Of a DNA stretch of 63,474 bases, positions 26,705 through 35,309 are shown one piece after another. Each line of letters begins with the position of its first letter. Position 1 is the stretch's first letter. This stretch comes from Syntrophales bacterium (GTDB lineage: Bacteria > Desulfobacterota > Syntrophia > Syntrophales > UBA4778). The translations under genes and the position numbers were made by a program. The DNA lies in contig JAQTPK010000011.1 in NCBI GenBank assembly GCA_028712885.1, positions 1 to 63,474 on the forward strand, in the 5' to 3' direction. The notes beneath the pieces were generated by a model. The model did not search any database. It was not told the DNA's origin and saw only the letters and a list, made by a program, of their open reading frames with translations.

Positions 26705-27508
26705 ATGGTAAAGGCGATAATAATGGGTGCTGCCGGGAAAATGGGCATCCGCATCGCGGGCATCATTTCCGGGACGGAGGGCATCAAGGTCGTCGGCGCC
26801 GTGGAGATGATGGGCCATCCCGCCGTCGGGCGGGACCACGGAGAAATAGCCGGCACAGGCAAATCCGGCATCACGATCACGGGGGACCTTTCGGGCTGCA
26901 TAGGGAAGGCCGACGTCGTGATCGATTTCACCCATCACGAGGCGGCGCTCAAGACTCTGGAAATTGCGGTAAAAAACAAGAAGGCAATCGTGATCGGAAC
27001 GACCGGCTTCACGCCCGAAGAAATGGGAAGGATACGGAAAATCGCCCCCGGGACGAGGTGCCTGCTTGCGCCTAACATGAGCATCGGCGTGAATCTCATG
27101 TTCAAGGTGCTCGAAAACGTCGCCGGCATTCTGGGCGATGAATTCGATGTGGAGATAATCGAAGCCCATCACAACCAGAAGAAGGACGCCCCTAGCGGGA
27201 CGGCCGTGAAAATGGCCCAGGTGATTGCCGGAGCGCTCGGGCGGGACCTTGACAAGGTCGGCGTTTACGAGCGGAAGGGAATGATCGGGGCCCGGACAAA
27301 ACAGGAAATAGGCATTCAGACCGTCCGGGCGGGTGACATCGTGGGGGAACATTGGGTCATCTTCGGGGGAATGGGAGAAAGGCTGGAATTTATCCATCGC
27401 GCCCACAGCCGGGACAATTTCGCCAAAGGGGCCGTGCGCGCCGCGAAGTGGATTGTGAAGCAGAAAAACGGCTTCTATGACATGCAGGACGTGTTGGGAA
27501 TAAAGTAG
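26705..27508 (+). CDS. dapB: 4-hydroxy-tetrahydrodipicolinate reductase
   Basis: Reduces the DapA product with NAD(P)H. It shows the Rossmann loop IIMGAAGKMGIRI, VIDFTHHEA and VIGTTGFTPEE, and the catalytic EAHHNQKKDAPSGTA, in which the histidine pair and lysine bind the substrate. Length, 267, is typical. With dapL downstream, the succinyl/acetyl branch enzymes are not needed. Confidence 0.97.
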   Translation: MVKAIIMGAAGKMGIRIAGIISGTEGIKVVGAVEMMGHPAVGRDHGEIAGTGKSGITITGDLSGCIGKADVVIDFTHHEAALKTLEIAVKNKKAIVIGTTGFTPEEMGRIRKIAPGTRCLLAPNMSIGVNLMFKVLENVAGILGDEFDVEIIEAHHNQKKDAPSGTAVKMAQVIAGALGRDLDKVGVYERKGMIGARTKQEIGIQTVRAGDIVGEHWVIFGGMGERLEFIHRAHSRDNFAKGAVRAAKWIVKQKNGFYDMQDVLGIK

Positions 27509-27608
27509 TCTCAGGTCTCAAGTTTTCAAGTCTCAGGTTGCCCGAAAAGGATAGGCTCCTGAAGGCTTGAAATTTTGCGGCCTTATTGAGAACCTGAGAT
27601 TTGAAACT
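27508..27608. repeat. Short-unit palindromic repeat, TCTCAGGTCTCAAG class
   Basis: The left arm, GTCTCAGGTCTCAAGTTTTC then AAGTCTCAGGTT (27508-27538), is answered by GAGAACCTGAGATTTGAAAC (27587-27606). About 45 bases lie between. It shares its unit with the repeat at 46377-46496. The left arm overlaps the last base of the dapB stop codon. Confidence 0.75.
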
Positions 27609-27618
27609 CTTTTAGGAG

Positions 27619-28794
27619 ATGGTCTTGAAGACGGCTGAAAGATTAACGAAGATTCCCCCGTATCTCTTCATGGAACTAAGGAAAAAGATCGCCCGGGCGA
27701 AGGCGGACGGCATTGATGTCATCAGTCTCGCCATCGGCGATCCCGTCGAAGCCACTCCGGGCGGAATCGTTGAGGAGCTATGCCGCACCGCGAAGGACCC
27801 CGAAAACCACCGCTATCCGACGGACGAGGAAAAGGGGATGATGTCCTTTCGCCGGGAGATCGCCCGCTGGTACGGCGAGCGATACGGCGTTTCTCTCGAC
27901 CCCGCCGGGGAGATCCTGGGGCTGATCGGTTCGAAGGAAGGCTGCCACCATTTCGTTCTGGCGCGGGTCAATCCCGGGGATATCGTCCTGATGACCGACC
28001 CGGGTTACCCTGCGTACAGGTCGAGCATTCTGATGGGGGGCGGCGAGCCCTGGCCGGTTCCGATTCTGGCCGAAAACGGCTATCTTCCGGACTTCAGGGA
28101 CATTCCGTCCGAAATCGCCGGGAAGGCAAGCGCGATTTTCCTGAATTATCCCAACAATCCCACGGGCGCCTGCGCCAGGAAGACGTTTTTCCCGGATCTG
28201 ATCCGTTTCGCCCGGGATTACGATATTGCCGTCTGCTACGACAATCCGTACAGCGAGATAGTTTTCGACGGCCAGGAGCGATTGAGCTTTATGCAGGCGG
28301 AGGGCGCAAAAGAAGTCGGCGTCGAGTTGAATTCCCTGTCAAAGCCTTATAATATGACCGGGTGGAGGATCGGCATGGCGGTGGGGAACCCCGACCTGAT
28401 CGCCGCTGTCAGCAAGGTGAAGGAAAACACCGATTCCGGAGTATTCAATCCCATACAGTACGCGGGAATACATGCCCTGCGGAACGAGTCCGGCAATATA
28501 GACCGGATGATCGCATTATACGGCAGGCGCCGCGCGCTGGTGCTCGGAACGCTGGCGAAGATCGGCATCAAATTCGATCCTCCCAGGGGAACGTTCTACC
28601 TCTGGGTTCCCGTTCCGAAGGGGATGTCATCGATCGAATTCACAAACCGCCTGTTTGAAAAAACGGCGGTAGTCGTGGCCGCGGGAACCGCATACGGAAA
28701 ATACGGCGAGGGATATATCCGCATATCGTTGACCGTTCCCGATGATCGCCTGAAAGAGGCCATGCAGCGCATTGGAAGAGAGTTTTCGAAATGA
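27619..28794 (+). CDS. dapL: LL-diaminopimelate aminotransferase
   Basis: Makes LL-DAP directly from tetrahydrodipicolinate and glutamate, a one-step bypass used by many anaerobes. It is a class I/II PLP aminotransferase with LAIGDPVEAT at the start, FLNYPNNPTGA, YDNPYSEIVFDG, and the PLP lysine in SLSKPYNMTGWRIG (about residue 240). Length is 391. The ATG at 27619 has AGGAG only one base upstream, so TTG 27625, six bases from GGAG, may be the real start, removing two residues. The context (lysA-dapF-dapA-dapB-dapL) supports the DAP role over another aminotransferase. Confidence 0.93.
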   Translation: MVLKTAERLTKIPPYLFMELRKKIARAKADGIDVISLAIGDPVEATPGGIVEELCRTAKDPENHRYPTDEEKGMMSFRREIARWYGERYGVSLDPAGEILGLIGSKEGCHHFVLARVNPGDIVLMTDPGYPAYRSSILMGGGEPWPVPILAENGYLPDFRDIPSEIAGKASAIFLNYPNNPTGACARKTFFPDLIRFARDYDIAVCYDNPYSEIVFDGQERLSFMQAEGAKEVGVELNSLSKPYNMTGWRIGMAVGNPDLIAAVSKVKENTDSGVFNPIQYAGIHALRNESGNIDRMIALYGRRRALVLGTLAKIGIKFDPPRGTFYLWVPVPKGMSSIEFTNRLFEKTAVVVAAGTAYGKYGEGYIRISLTVPDDRLKEAMQRIGREFSK

Positions 28795-29308
28795 AATAGC
28801 GTTCGTAGGCGTAGGTTCAAATATGGGCGAACCCGCCTGCAACTGCCGCGACGCGGTTGATTTCGTTTCGAGGCTGCCGTGCACACGGATTCTGAAGAAT
28901 TCATCTCTTTATCAGACCGAGCCCGCAGGCGAACGCGACCAGCCCTGGTTTATCAACGGAGTAGTGGAAATCCGGACCGGGCTCGGACCTGAAAACCTTC
29001 TCGATCAGCTGCTTGATATTGAAAGCCGGATGGGACGCGTCCGGGACAGGCGCTGGGGGCCGCGGGTGATCGATCTTGATATACTCGCATACGGCCGGGA
29101 GATTGTCAGGACCGAGCGGCTCGTGATTCCGCACCCGGAACTCCACAATAGAAGATTTGTCCTGGTGCCGATGCTGGAAATCGCTCCGTTCTGGGTGCAC
29201 CCGGTATACGGGATTTCGGTCAGGGGATTGCTGGATCGTCTGGAAGATGATTTGAAAGTTTTCCGTCTCGATACGGGCGACTATTGTCCGACCGGGGTAC
29301 CGCAATGA
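28772..29308 (+). CDS. folK: 2-amino-4-hydroxy-6-hydroxymethyldihydropteridine pyrophosphokinase
   Basis: Transfers pyrophosphate from ATP to the pterin in folate synthesis. VGVGSNMGEP is the N-terminal signature. SSLYQTEPAG, QPWFINGVVEIRT, RDRRWGPRVIDLDIL (the ATP/Mg block) and IPHPELHNRRFVLVPM follow in order. Length, 178, is normal. The start is probably TTG 28772, which overlaps dapL by 23 bases; no ATG or GTG lies nearer the conserved block. Its end overlaps the next gene by four bases. Confidence 0.93.
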   Translation: MEESFRNEIAFVGVGSNMGEPACNCRDAVDFVSRLPCTRILKNSSLYQTEPAGERDQPWFINGVVEIRTGLGPENLLDQLLDIESRMGRVRDRRWGPRVIDLDILAYGREIVRTERLVIPHPELHNRRFVLVPMLEIAPFWVHPVYGISVRGLLDRLEDDLKVFRLDTGDYCPTGVPQ

Positions 29309-29553
29309 TTTATGTCCGTATTCTGGTATCACTGCTTGTCCTGTACCTCCTGTACAGGCTTATCAGGAGATTTCTCCTGAGGAGGGAAACGGGATACCTG
29401 CCGGGAAGGCGCAGAAATGGAGAGGAACTGGTCCAGGACCCGCAATGCGGAACATATATCCCGATCAGCGATGCCCGGGAGCTGGAGCTGAACGGTGTGA
29501 AAGTGTATTTCTGCAGCCGGGAGTGCATGGAGAAATATATTATTAAGGCATAA
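29305..29553 (+). CDS. Small membrane protein with YHS/TRASH-like Cys motif
   Basis: An 82-residue protein: one transmembrane helix (IYVRILVSLLVLYLLYRL, residues 2-19), a basic linker (RRFLLRRETGYLPGRRR), then a cytoplasmic metal-binding-like domain. This reads DPQCGTYIPISDA ... VKVYFCSRECMEKY, with three cysteines in a C-x(n)-C-x3-C pattern as in YHS/TRASH or PP0621-type proteins. ATG 29305 overlaps the folK stop (ATGA). The last codons run into the next repeat, which supplies the stop (GCATAAGGCG). Function is unknown. Confidence 0.78.
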   Translation: MIYVRILVSLLVLYLLYRLIRRFLLRRETGYLPGRRRNGEELVQDPQCGTYIPISDARELELNGVKVYFCSRECMEKYIIKA

Positions 29554-29665
29554 GGCGAAAGGCTAAGGGCAAAAGCATAAGGCGAAAGTCAAAAGGCTGA
29601 AGGCTAAAGGTAATGAATCAGAGGTCTGAACCTTTAGCCCTTAGCCCTTTGCCTCGTGCCTTATT
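29552..29665. repeat. Short-unit palindromic repeat, AAGGCTAAAGGC class
   Basis: The left arm (29552-29611) is a tandem of AAGGCGAAAGGCTAAGGGC and AAAAGGCTGAAGGC-type units. The right arm (29632-29664) reads CCTTTAGCCCTTAGCCC then TTTGCCTCGTGCCTT. The loop is only about 20 bases, so a long hairpin is likely. It carries the stop codon of the upstream gene. Confidence 0.82.
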
Positions 29666-29677
29666 AAGGAGGAATTG

Positions 29678-30328
29678 ATGAAATTTTTTATCGATACTGC
29701 GAACATAAAGGAGATCCAGGAAGGCATAAACATCGGCATGGTAGATGGCGTTACAACTAACCCAAGTCTTATAGCTAAAGAAAATAAGGACTTCGAAACT
29801 GTTGTAAAAGGCATACTTAAGATTGTGGACGGACCGGTCAGCCTGGAGGTAGTCAGTACCGACGCCGATGGAATGATCGACGAGGCGAAAAAACTGGTAG
29901 GGCTCGGAGACAATGTTGTCATAAAGGTGCCCATGACCGCAGAGGGACTCAAGGCAACGAAGAGACTGTCCGAACTGGAAATCCGCGTTAATCAGACTTT
30001 GATCTTTTCTCCTCTTCAGGCGTTGATGGCTGCGAAGGCAGGGGCTGCCTATCTCAGCCCCTTCGTCGGCAGGCTCGACGATATTTCCCATTCCGGGATG
30101 GACCTTGTCGAACAGATTCTCCGGATCATAGATAATTACGGATTTGAATCGGAAGTTATCGTGGCAAGCGTTCGACATCCCCTGCACGTTCTGGAAGCCG
30201 CTTTGATGGGGGCAGATATCGCCACGATCCCGTTCAAGGTAATATCACAGCTCGTGAGCCACCCCCTGACGGACATCGGTGTGAAGAAATTTCTGGATGA
30301 CTGGAGGAAGGTTCCAAGGAAGGCATAA
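29678..30328 (+). CDS. Transaldolase (TalC/fructose-6-phosphate aldolase family)
   Basis: A 216-residue short-type transaldolase. [24 protein letters not shown] and VVIKVPMT carry the Schiff-base lysine near residue 85. The [10 protein letters not shown] loop and the C-terminal [16 protein letters not shown] follow the family. It joins the non-oxidative pentose phosphate pathway, or cleaves fructose-6-phosphate; sequence alone does not separate the two. ATG 29678 has AAGGAGG five bases upstream. Codon use here is more AT-rich than in neighbours (for example ACAACTAACCCAAGTCTT), a hint of different history or expression. Confidence 0.93.
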   Translation: MKFFIDTANIKEIQEGINIGMVDGVTTNPSLIAKENKDFETVVKGILKIVDGPVSLEVVSTDADGMIDEAKKLVGLGDNVVIKVPMTAEGLKATKRLSELEIRVNQTLIFSPLQALMAAKAGAAYLSPFVGRLDDISHSGMDLVEQILRIIDNYGFESEVIVASVRHPLHVLEAALMGADIATIPFKVISQLVSHPLTDIGVKKFLDDWRKVPRKA

Positions 30329-30470
30329 TCGCGTCTGTTGCGTCCTTTGTGTCATAGGGTCCTTTGCGTCTATTGAATTGGTAAAGGAACCGATGTTGCA
30401 ATAGTAGACGTAAAAGACGCAACGGACGCAAGAGAGGCAACAGACGCCATAGACGCAAGGACGCAAAAGA
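30329..30470. repeat. Short-unit palindromic repeat, GACGCAAGGACGC class
   Basis: The left arm (30329-30376) has TCTGTTGCGTCCTTTGTGTC and TTTGCGTCTATTG. The right arm (30402-30470) has GTAGACGTAAAAGACGCAAC, GGACGCAAGAGAGGC and AGACGCAAGGACGC. This is the longest right arm in this half of the window. It lies between the transaldolase gene and pgsA. Confidence 0.8.
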
Positions 30471-30478
30471 CCGGGAAT

Positions 30479-31084
30479 ATGTTCGGGAATATAAAGGATT
30501 CTTTCGAAAAACTCGTCATCAGGGACAAGAAAGAGGAGCTGTTCAATCTCCCGAACATAATCACCATGCTCCGGGTCGGGGTCATTCCCGTCCTGTTTGT
30601 GATACTTTATGATCCGGGTCGATTTTTAAGCCTGGTTGTCTCGGCGTGTTTCATTTTCGCGGCTTTGACCGATCTCCTGGATGGGTACATCGCCCGTAAA
30701 TACGGGATTGTGACAAAGGTGGGAAAACTGCTGGATCCCATCGCGGACAAGCTCGTCGTGAACACAGCGATGATCCTCATGATCCCGCTCGGCAGGATCC
30801 AGGCCTGGGCGGTCGCCCTGTTCATCATGAGGGACATAGCCGTGGACGGGCTCAGGCACATCGCCATGACGCGCGGATTGGTCATTCCGGCCAGCCCTCT
30901 CGGAAAGCAGAAGACGTTCTCCCAGATCATAGCCGTCTCGGCGCTCCTGATCCATTATCCGCTTTTCGGGATAGATGCGCATATCGTGGGGACGGCCGTG
31001 TTATACATCGCCCTTTTCATGACGCTCTGGTCCGGCGCCGATTATATTGTCCGCTTTTACCGGTGGGTCAACAGCGGCGGTTGA
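30479..31084 (+). CDS. pgsA: CDP-diacylglycerol-glycerol-3-phosphate 3-phosphatidyltransferase
   Basis: A membrane enzyme making phosphatidylglycerophosphate. The CDP-alcohol phosphotransferase motif is complete: D-LLDG-YIAR, then eight residues, G-KLLD, PIAD, near residues 65-90. Four or five hydrophobic helices follow. Length, 201, is normal. The start ATG 30479 lies eight bases after the preceding repeat and has only GGGAAT upstream. No operon partner is evident; the two tRNA genes follow. Confidence 0.93.
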   Translation: MFGNIKDSFEKLVIRDKKEELFNLPNIITMLRVGVIPVLFVILYDPGRFLSLVVSACFIFAALTDLLDGYIARKYGIVTKVGKLLDPIADKLVVNTAMILMIPLGRIQAWAVALFIMRDIAVDGLRHIAMTRGLVIPASPLGKQKTFSQIIAVSALLIHYPLFGIDAHIVGTAVLYIALFMTLWSGADYIVRFYRWVNSGG

Positions 31085-31143
31085 TTTCGGCCAATTTTTT
31101 ATTGACAATATATACCGATTTGTTTAGGTTTTACCGGTACTGA

Positions 31144-31218
31144 GCGGGCGTAACTCAGTGGTAGAGTGCCACCTTGCCAAGGTGGACGTCGACGGTTCAA
31201 ATCCGTTCGCCCGCTCCA
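31144..31218 (+). tRNA. tRNA-Gly(GCC)
   Basis: A full cloverleaf of 75 bases including encoded CCA. The acceptor GCGGGCG pairs with CGCCCGC, the anticodon stem CACC/GGTG encloses TTGCCAA (anticodon GCC, positions about 31174-31180), and the T-arm reads GACGGTTCAAATCCGTT. The 3' CCA is at 31216-31218. Confidence 0.98.
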
Positions 31219-31316
31219 TTTTATAAATAAAGCCGAAGGCGGGGGCTGACTGCAAAAGGAATATCCTTCCCGGGTAAACCTGATGCCTGGAGCCCGATGC
31301 CTGATGTCAGATTCAG

Positions 31317-31392
31317 GGCGGCATAGCCAAGTGGCCAAGGCAGCGGTCTGCAAAACCGTTATTCACCGGTTCGAATCCGGTTGCCGCCTCCA
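31317..31392 (+). tRNA. tRNA-Cys(GCA)
   Basis: A cloverleaf of 76 bases with encoded CCA. The acceptor GGCGGCA pairs with TGCCGCC, the anticodon stem CGGT/ACCG encloses CTGCAAA (anticodon GCA), and the T-arm is CCGGTTCGAATCCGG. It lies 98 bases after tRNA-Gly, in the same orientation. Between the two is a short GATGCCTG-type repeat (31279-31310). Confidence 0.98.
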
Positions 31393-31398
31393 GACGCT

Positions 31399-31433
31399 AA
31401 AAGGGTCAGCCCGTCCGGCTGACCCTTTTTTTT
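31399..31433 (+). terminator. Intrinsic terminator after the tRNA pair
   Basis: AAAGGGTCAGCC pairs with GGCTGACCCTTT (10-12 bp) around a CGTC loop, followed by eight T. It ends the tRNA transcript and, read in reverse, could also serve the response regulator gene that converges on it. Confidence 0.92.
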
Positions 31434-31437
31434 AGGA

Positions 31438-32097
31438 TTATTCAAGGCTGACGATTTTCATGTTGATCACCTTTGTTATAGCCTGGGACCGCGATGTAAC
31501 TCCTGTTTTCCGGAAAATATTCTTCATGTGAGATCTGATCGTATGCTTGGAGAGATGTAACAGTCCGGCTATTTCGTCGTCCTTATGGCCGGCGACAAGG
31601 GCCTTGATAACTTCCAGCTCCCTGTACGTGAAGTAGGATTTTTCGGTCCCGCGGCCGGATCTTGCCCCCCTTTTGACCTGATCCACGATGCACTTCGTGA
31701 TTTTCGGATCAAGGAAGGATCCATCCTTCATCACGTGGTGGATGATATTTATCAATTCGTCCCTTTTGACATCCTTCGTCACGAAGCCCCTGGCGCCGGC
31801 GTTGATCGCATCGGTCACGTACTGGTCGTCCGTGTAGATGGTAAGCATGATAACCTTGATATTCGGGTGCTTCCTGCTTATCAGCCTTGTCGTCTCAATC
31901 CCGCTGATGTCCTTCATCTTGATATCCATGAGAATGATATCGGGGTTCGCGTTCTTTTCAAGCAGATGCATGCATTCAAATCCGCTGTTTGCGATTTCAA
32001 CGACCTCAATTTCGTCGTCGAGTTCCAGCAGCTGCTTCAATCCTTCCTGAACGATGACGTGATCATCGACTATCATCACTTTAATTTTTTTCTTCAT
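31438..32097 (-). CDS. NarL/FixJ-type response regulator
   Basis: A 219-residue two-domain regulator. The receiver (about 1-120) starts KKIKVMIVDDHVIVQEG with the acidic pair, has the phospho-acceptor aspartate in IILMDIKM, the switch threonine in MLTIYT and lysine in FVTKDVK. The LuxR-type helix-turn-helix follows at about 150-215 (YFTYRELEVIKALVAGHKDDEIAGLLHLSKHTIRSHM in outline). ATG 32097 overlaps the kinase stop (ATGA). It is the natural partner of the adjacent kinase, and the divergent atoE gene is a likely target. Confidence 0.95.
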   Translation of the reverse strand: MKKKIKVMIVDDHVIVQEGLKQLLELDDEIEVVEIANSGFECMHLLEKNANPDIILMDIKMKDISGIETTRLISRKHPNIKVIMLTIYTDDQYVTDAINAGARGFVTKDVKRDELINIIHHVMKDGSFLDPKITKCIVDQVKRGARSGRGTEKSYFTYRELEVIKALVAGHKDDEIAGLLHLSKHTIRSHMKNIFRKTGVTSRSQAITKVINMKIVSLE

Positions 32098-33677
32098 GCA
32101 ACCCTCTGTTCCCTGCCTATCGGAATCGATACCCTGAGCCGGCATCCGAATCCCGGCCTGGAATCGATATAGAGGCTCCCCCCGGCTGCCTCGACGCGCT
32201 CTTTCATGGCGAGCAGACCCATCTTGCTCGCGCCCGACATCATCCCTGATCTGTGGGAGGCGTTCGTGAAGCCCTTGCCTTCGTCAGACACGGTGAGATT
32301 TATATTTTTCTTTATCTTTGTGATCCTTACCTCCGCTGTTTTCGAGCCGGAATGTTTGTATACGTTCGACAGCGCCTCCTGGACGACCCGGAACAGGCAT
32401 ATCTTCAATTCGGGAGGCAGCTGGATGTATTTCGGCAGATGCGTTTCAATCTTGATATTCGTGTCCCGCGAAAAATTCCCCATGAACTTCCGGAGAGCGG
32501 CCACAAGGCCGATGTCGTCCAGGAGATCGGGACGGAGGCTGGACATAAGTCCCCGGGACTGTCTGGCCGCGTCTTCGGCGATTCTCGAGAGGCTGTCCAG
32601 CTGCTCCGCCAGCAGCCTGGGGTTCCGGTTCAGCAATTCTTTGCATACCTGAATTTTATAGCCCATTCCGGTCAGGGCCTGCGCAAGGTTATCGTGAATA
32701 TCCGCCGCGAGCTGGCGACGCTCTTCCTCCTGCACGTTGATCAGTTTTTCCGTGAGAAAGCTGAGTTCCTTCTGCCTCTCCTCGAGCTCGATGAACATGT
32801 GCGAGTTTTCCATGGCGATGGCCGTGACGTTGAGCAGCTGGTACAGCAGATCCATCTGGCTGGAGGAGAGGCACTTGCGCTGCTTGTTCGCCTGCAGCGC
32901 CAGGACCCCGTAACAGCTGTTGTGCGCCAGGACCGGGACGGCCATGATCCGCATGTTTTTCGAGAGGGCGATGTCTCTGCGGACCTTGCCGGACATTTCC
33001 ATGAAAAGGGCTTTTTTCTCCCTGTACGATTTTTCCATCAGGGAAGATATCGCGTTGTCCACCGAGGAGGCGGGAAAAGAGAAGACCCCCTTCATCCGAT
33101 CTTCCTGGTACAGGGCCATGAAACTCCTTTCCATTCTGAAGAGCGACCTGCTTTTTCTCAGGATTATGCCGACGATGTCCGGCAGCCCGAGGCTCTTTAT
33201 CATCTCCCTGGTGAAATCGTGCAGCGATCTCAGATGATATATCTTTTCGCTGATGACCTCCTCCCGGGTTTTCAGAAACATCGCCGCCAGGATACTGTGG
33301 CCCCTGAACATGTTTTCCCGCATCTCGCTGTACTCGTTGTGCAGATCCATGAGATGCTCGCTGCCGGCGTGCCGCATGGTCTCGTTCAGGATTCTGTGCA
33401 TGATGAGATAGACGTGGGTGATGTCCCCGAAGGAGAACCCCTGGACGGCCCTGGTATAGGCGATTTTCTCCTGGTCGCGGAACAGCGCTTCCGCCCTGCC
33501 GCCCAGCGCATTTATCACCAGGTGCACCCAGATCCTGAGCCGTCTGAGACCTTCTTCCGTCCGGAGGAAAAAATCCTGGTAATCGGATAAGGGACGCATG
33601 CCCAACTGGGCATGCAGTTCCTGGATGATGTTTTCTTCATGCTCTTTCATGAATTTTCGGAATGCCTGCCTGCTCAT
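32094..33677 (-). CDS. Sensor histidine kinase with GAF domain
   Basis: A 527-residue soluble kinase of the HPK7 (NarX/DegS) class. Residues 1 to about 135 are a helical input domain that I do not recognise. A GAF-like domain follows (about 160-300: LGLPDIVGIILRKS ... VLAHNSCYGVLALQANKQ). The HisKA_3 dimerisation helix has the phospho-histidine in QLAADIHDNLAQAL, then HATPase_c (VVQEALSNVYKHS, SDEGKGF, GLLAMKERVEAAGG). No membrane helix follows the chosen start at 33677, so the signal is cytoplasmic; the longer frame would add a hydrophobic stretch but lacks an RBS. It is coupled to the response regulator and divergent from atoE. Confidence 0.92.
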   Translation of the reverse strand: MSRQAFRKFMKEHEENIIQELHAQLGMRPLSDYQDFFLRTEEGLRRLRIWVHLVINALGGRAEALFRDQEKIAYTRAVQGFSFGDITHVYLIMHRILNETMRHAGSEHLMDLHNEYSEMRENMFRGHSILAAMFLKTREEVISEKIYHLRSLHDFTREMIKSLGLPDIVGIILRKSRSLFRMERSFMALYQEDRMKGVFSFPASSVDNAISSLMEKSYREKKALFMEMSGKVRRDIALSKNMRIMAVPVLAHNSCYGVLALQANKQRKCLSSSQMDLLYQLLNVTAIAMENSHMFIELEERQKELSFLTEKLINVQEEERRQLAADIHDNLAQALTGMGYKIQVCKELLNRNPRLLAEQLDSLSRIAEDAARQSRGLMSSLRPDLLDDIGLVAALRKFMGNFSRDTNIKIETHLPKYIQLPPELKICLFRVVQEALSNVYKHSGSKTAEVRITKIKKNINLTVSDEGKGFTNASHRSGMMSGASKMGLLAMKERVEAAGGSLYIDSRPGFGCRLRVSIPIGREQRVA

Positions 33678-33826
33678 ACACTCACCAAAAATGGGGATGG
33701 GAAACACCGCTTTCCCGGGGATTGAAATGAACAGTAATAAAAAATAAGAGTCAAAGCAAGTAATACTCATTTTTTAACCTGTGTAGAGGCAGTGCTTTTT
33801 TACGATGGAAAGGAGGTAAATACAGC

Positions 33827-35185
33827 ATGAGTTCTCAGGCAGGAAATGCGGCAAAGAGGGATTTCATATCTCGTTTTTCCGACTGGAGTCTGCGCTGGGT
33901 TCCTGACTCCATGGTTTTCGTCCTTGCGTTAAGCGTCCTGGTTTATTTCATGGCCCTCGGCCTGACGCCGTCGGGGCCTGTACAGATCGTTGATCACTGG
34001 GTAAAGGGCTTCTGGGTGTTGCTGACCTTTGCCATGCAGATGTGCATCCTGATGATCACCGGCTTCGTCGTGGCGGATTCAAGGCAGGTCAGGGGCCTGC
34101 TGAAGAAACTGGCCCTGATACCGAAGACCCCCGGCCAGGCCATTATTTCCTTCAGCCTTCTCGTGGGCTTCCTGTGGTGGGTGCACTGGGGAGTGGGGTA
34201 CATGGCTGGAATCATGCTGGGCAGGGAGCTTGTAGTCGCCCAGAGGGGAAAGAAACTGCATTATGCCGCCGTAGCCGCGGCCGTTTACGCAGGCATCGTT
34301 GTTGCGAACGGTCCGTCCATGGCCGCTCAGCTCCTGGTGGCCACCCCCGGCCATTTTATTGAAAAGGTCGTAGGAGTCATACCCCTGAGTCTGACGACTT
34401 TCGACCCCATTCTCATGGCGATGAATCTGGTTCTGCTGGTGTCGATACCTTTTGTCTTCTATCTGCTTCTGCCGAAGAACCCGGTCGAAGCGGACGAAAA
34501 AATCATCAAGGAATTCACCGAGGCAGAAAAACAGCAGGTTGACAAATCGGGAATGACTCCCGCCCAGCGCTGGGACCGTTCGCCGGTGTTCATGTGGATC
34601 GTATCCCTGGCGGGGCTGTTCTGGGTCGGGAAGTTTTTTGTCACCAAGGGGATCGTCAATCTGGACCTGAACACCCTGAATTTCACCTTCCTGGTCATCG
34701 GCGCCTTGCTGCACGGTACGCCGGACAGCTTCATGGAATCGGTGAAGAGGGCCACGGGCACCGTTTTCGGCGTCATTATCCAGTTCCCCTTTTACGCCGG
34801 CATCTTCGGGATGATCAGCTACTCCGGGCTGGCCAAGATATTCGCCAACTGGTTCGTGGCGATTTCCACCCCGGAGACGTTCCCCTTTATCGTGTTCGTC
34901 TATTCAGGTTTCCTGAATTTCTTTGTGCCCTCCGGCGGGTCGAAGTTCGTCATTGAAGCTCCGTACATACTTCCGGCGGCCCAGCAACTGGGAGCCAATG
35001 TAAACTACGTCATCAACGCGTATACCAGCGGGGACCTGACGACCAACCTGCTGCAGCCCTTCTGGGCTCTGCCCGTCCTGGGCGCGTTCCGCCTGACTTT
35101 CCGGGACATCCTTCCTTACGGCTTAGTCATCTGCCTCTGGAGCGTCCTGGTCATCAGCGTGACTTATATTGTATTCATGCACTGA
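33827..35185 (+). CDS. Short-chain fatty acid transporter (AtoE family)
   Basis: A 452-residue membrane protein with ten or more hydrophobic segments, matching the AtoE/TIGR00366 family of short-chain fatty acid uptake proteins. Conserved runs are LRWVPDSMVFVLALSVLVY at the N-terminus, GFLWWVHWGVGYMAGIMLGRE, NGPSMAAQL, and the late SGFLNFFVPSGGSKFVIEAP. ATG 33827 has AAAGGAGGT ten bases upstream. It lies between the divergent two-component system and two beta-keto-acid cleavage enzymes, whose acetoacetate or acyl-CoA products fit butyrate/acetoacetate exchange. Confidence 0.93.
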   Translation: MSSQAGNAAKRDFISRFSDWSLRWVPDSMVFVLALSVLVYFMALGLTPSGPVQIVDHWVKGFWVLLTFAMQMCILMITGFVVADSRQVRGLLKKLALIPKTPGQAIISFSLLVGFLWWVHWGVGYMAGIMLGRELVVAQRGKKLHYAAVAAAVYAGIVVANGPSMAAQLLVATPGHFIEKVVGVIPLSLTTFDPILMAMNLVLLVSIPFVFYLLLPKNPVEADEKIIKEFTEAEKQQVDKSGMTPAQRWDRSPVFMWIVSLAGLFWVGKFFVTKGIVNLDLNTLNFTFLVIGALLHGTPDSFMESVKRATGTVFGVIIQFPFYAGIFGMISYSGLAKIFANWFVAISTPETFPFIVFVYSGFLNFFVPSGGSKFVIEAPYILPAAQQLGANVNYVINAYTSGDLTTNLLQPFWALPVLGAFRLTFRDILPYGLVICLWSVLVISVTYIVFMH

Positions 35186-35188
35186 GCT

Positions 35189-35237
35189 GAATTCCCGGGG
35201 CGGGAGAGGTCCTTATCCCTCCCGCCCTGCCGGGAAT
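35189..35237. other. Two-part hairpin between atoE and the first BKACE gene
   Basis: The inner stem GGGCGGGAG (35198-35206) pairs perfectly with CTCCCGCCC (35219-35227). The outer ATTCCCG and CGGGAAT (35191-35197, 35231-35237) also pair. No T-run follows, so it is more likely an mRNA-stabilising or processing structure than a terminator. The rest of this 124-base gap holds only the next gene's RBS. Confidence 0.55.
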
Positions 35238-35309
35238 CCCGATAGGACCGGTATCCCGGCGGACTGACAAATGAATTCTTTGATACAACATTATAAAGGA
35301 GTCTGAGAC

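Noticed and set aside
25952-27406. 484-codon minus-strand frame opposite dapA and dapB
   Set aside because: Antisense shadow of two intact genes; histidine- and arginine-rich low-quality sequence.
31144-31392. tRNA genes as an integration site for a mobile element
   Set aside because: Both tRNAs are intact, end in an intrinsic terminator, and no partial tRNA copy or integrase lies downstream.
32253-33590. 445-codon open frame on the plus strand opposite the histidine kinase gene
   Set aside because: The kinase on the minus strand has all its motifs; this frame has none and begins without a ribosome binding site.
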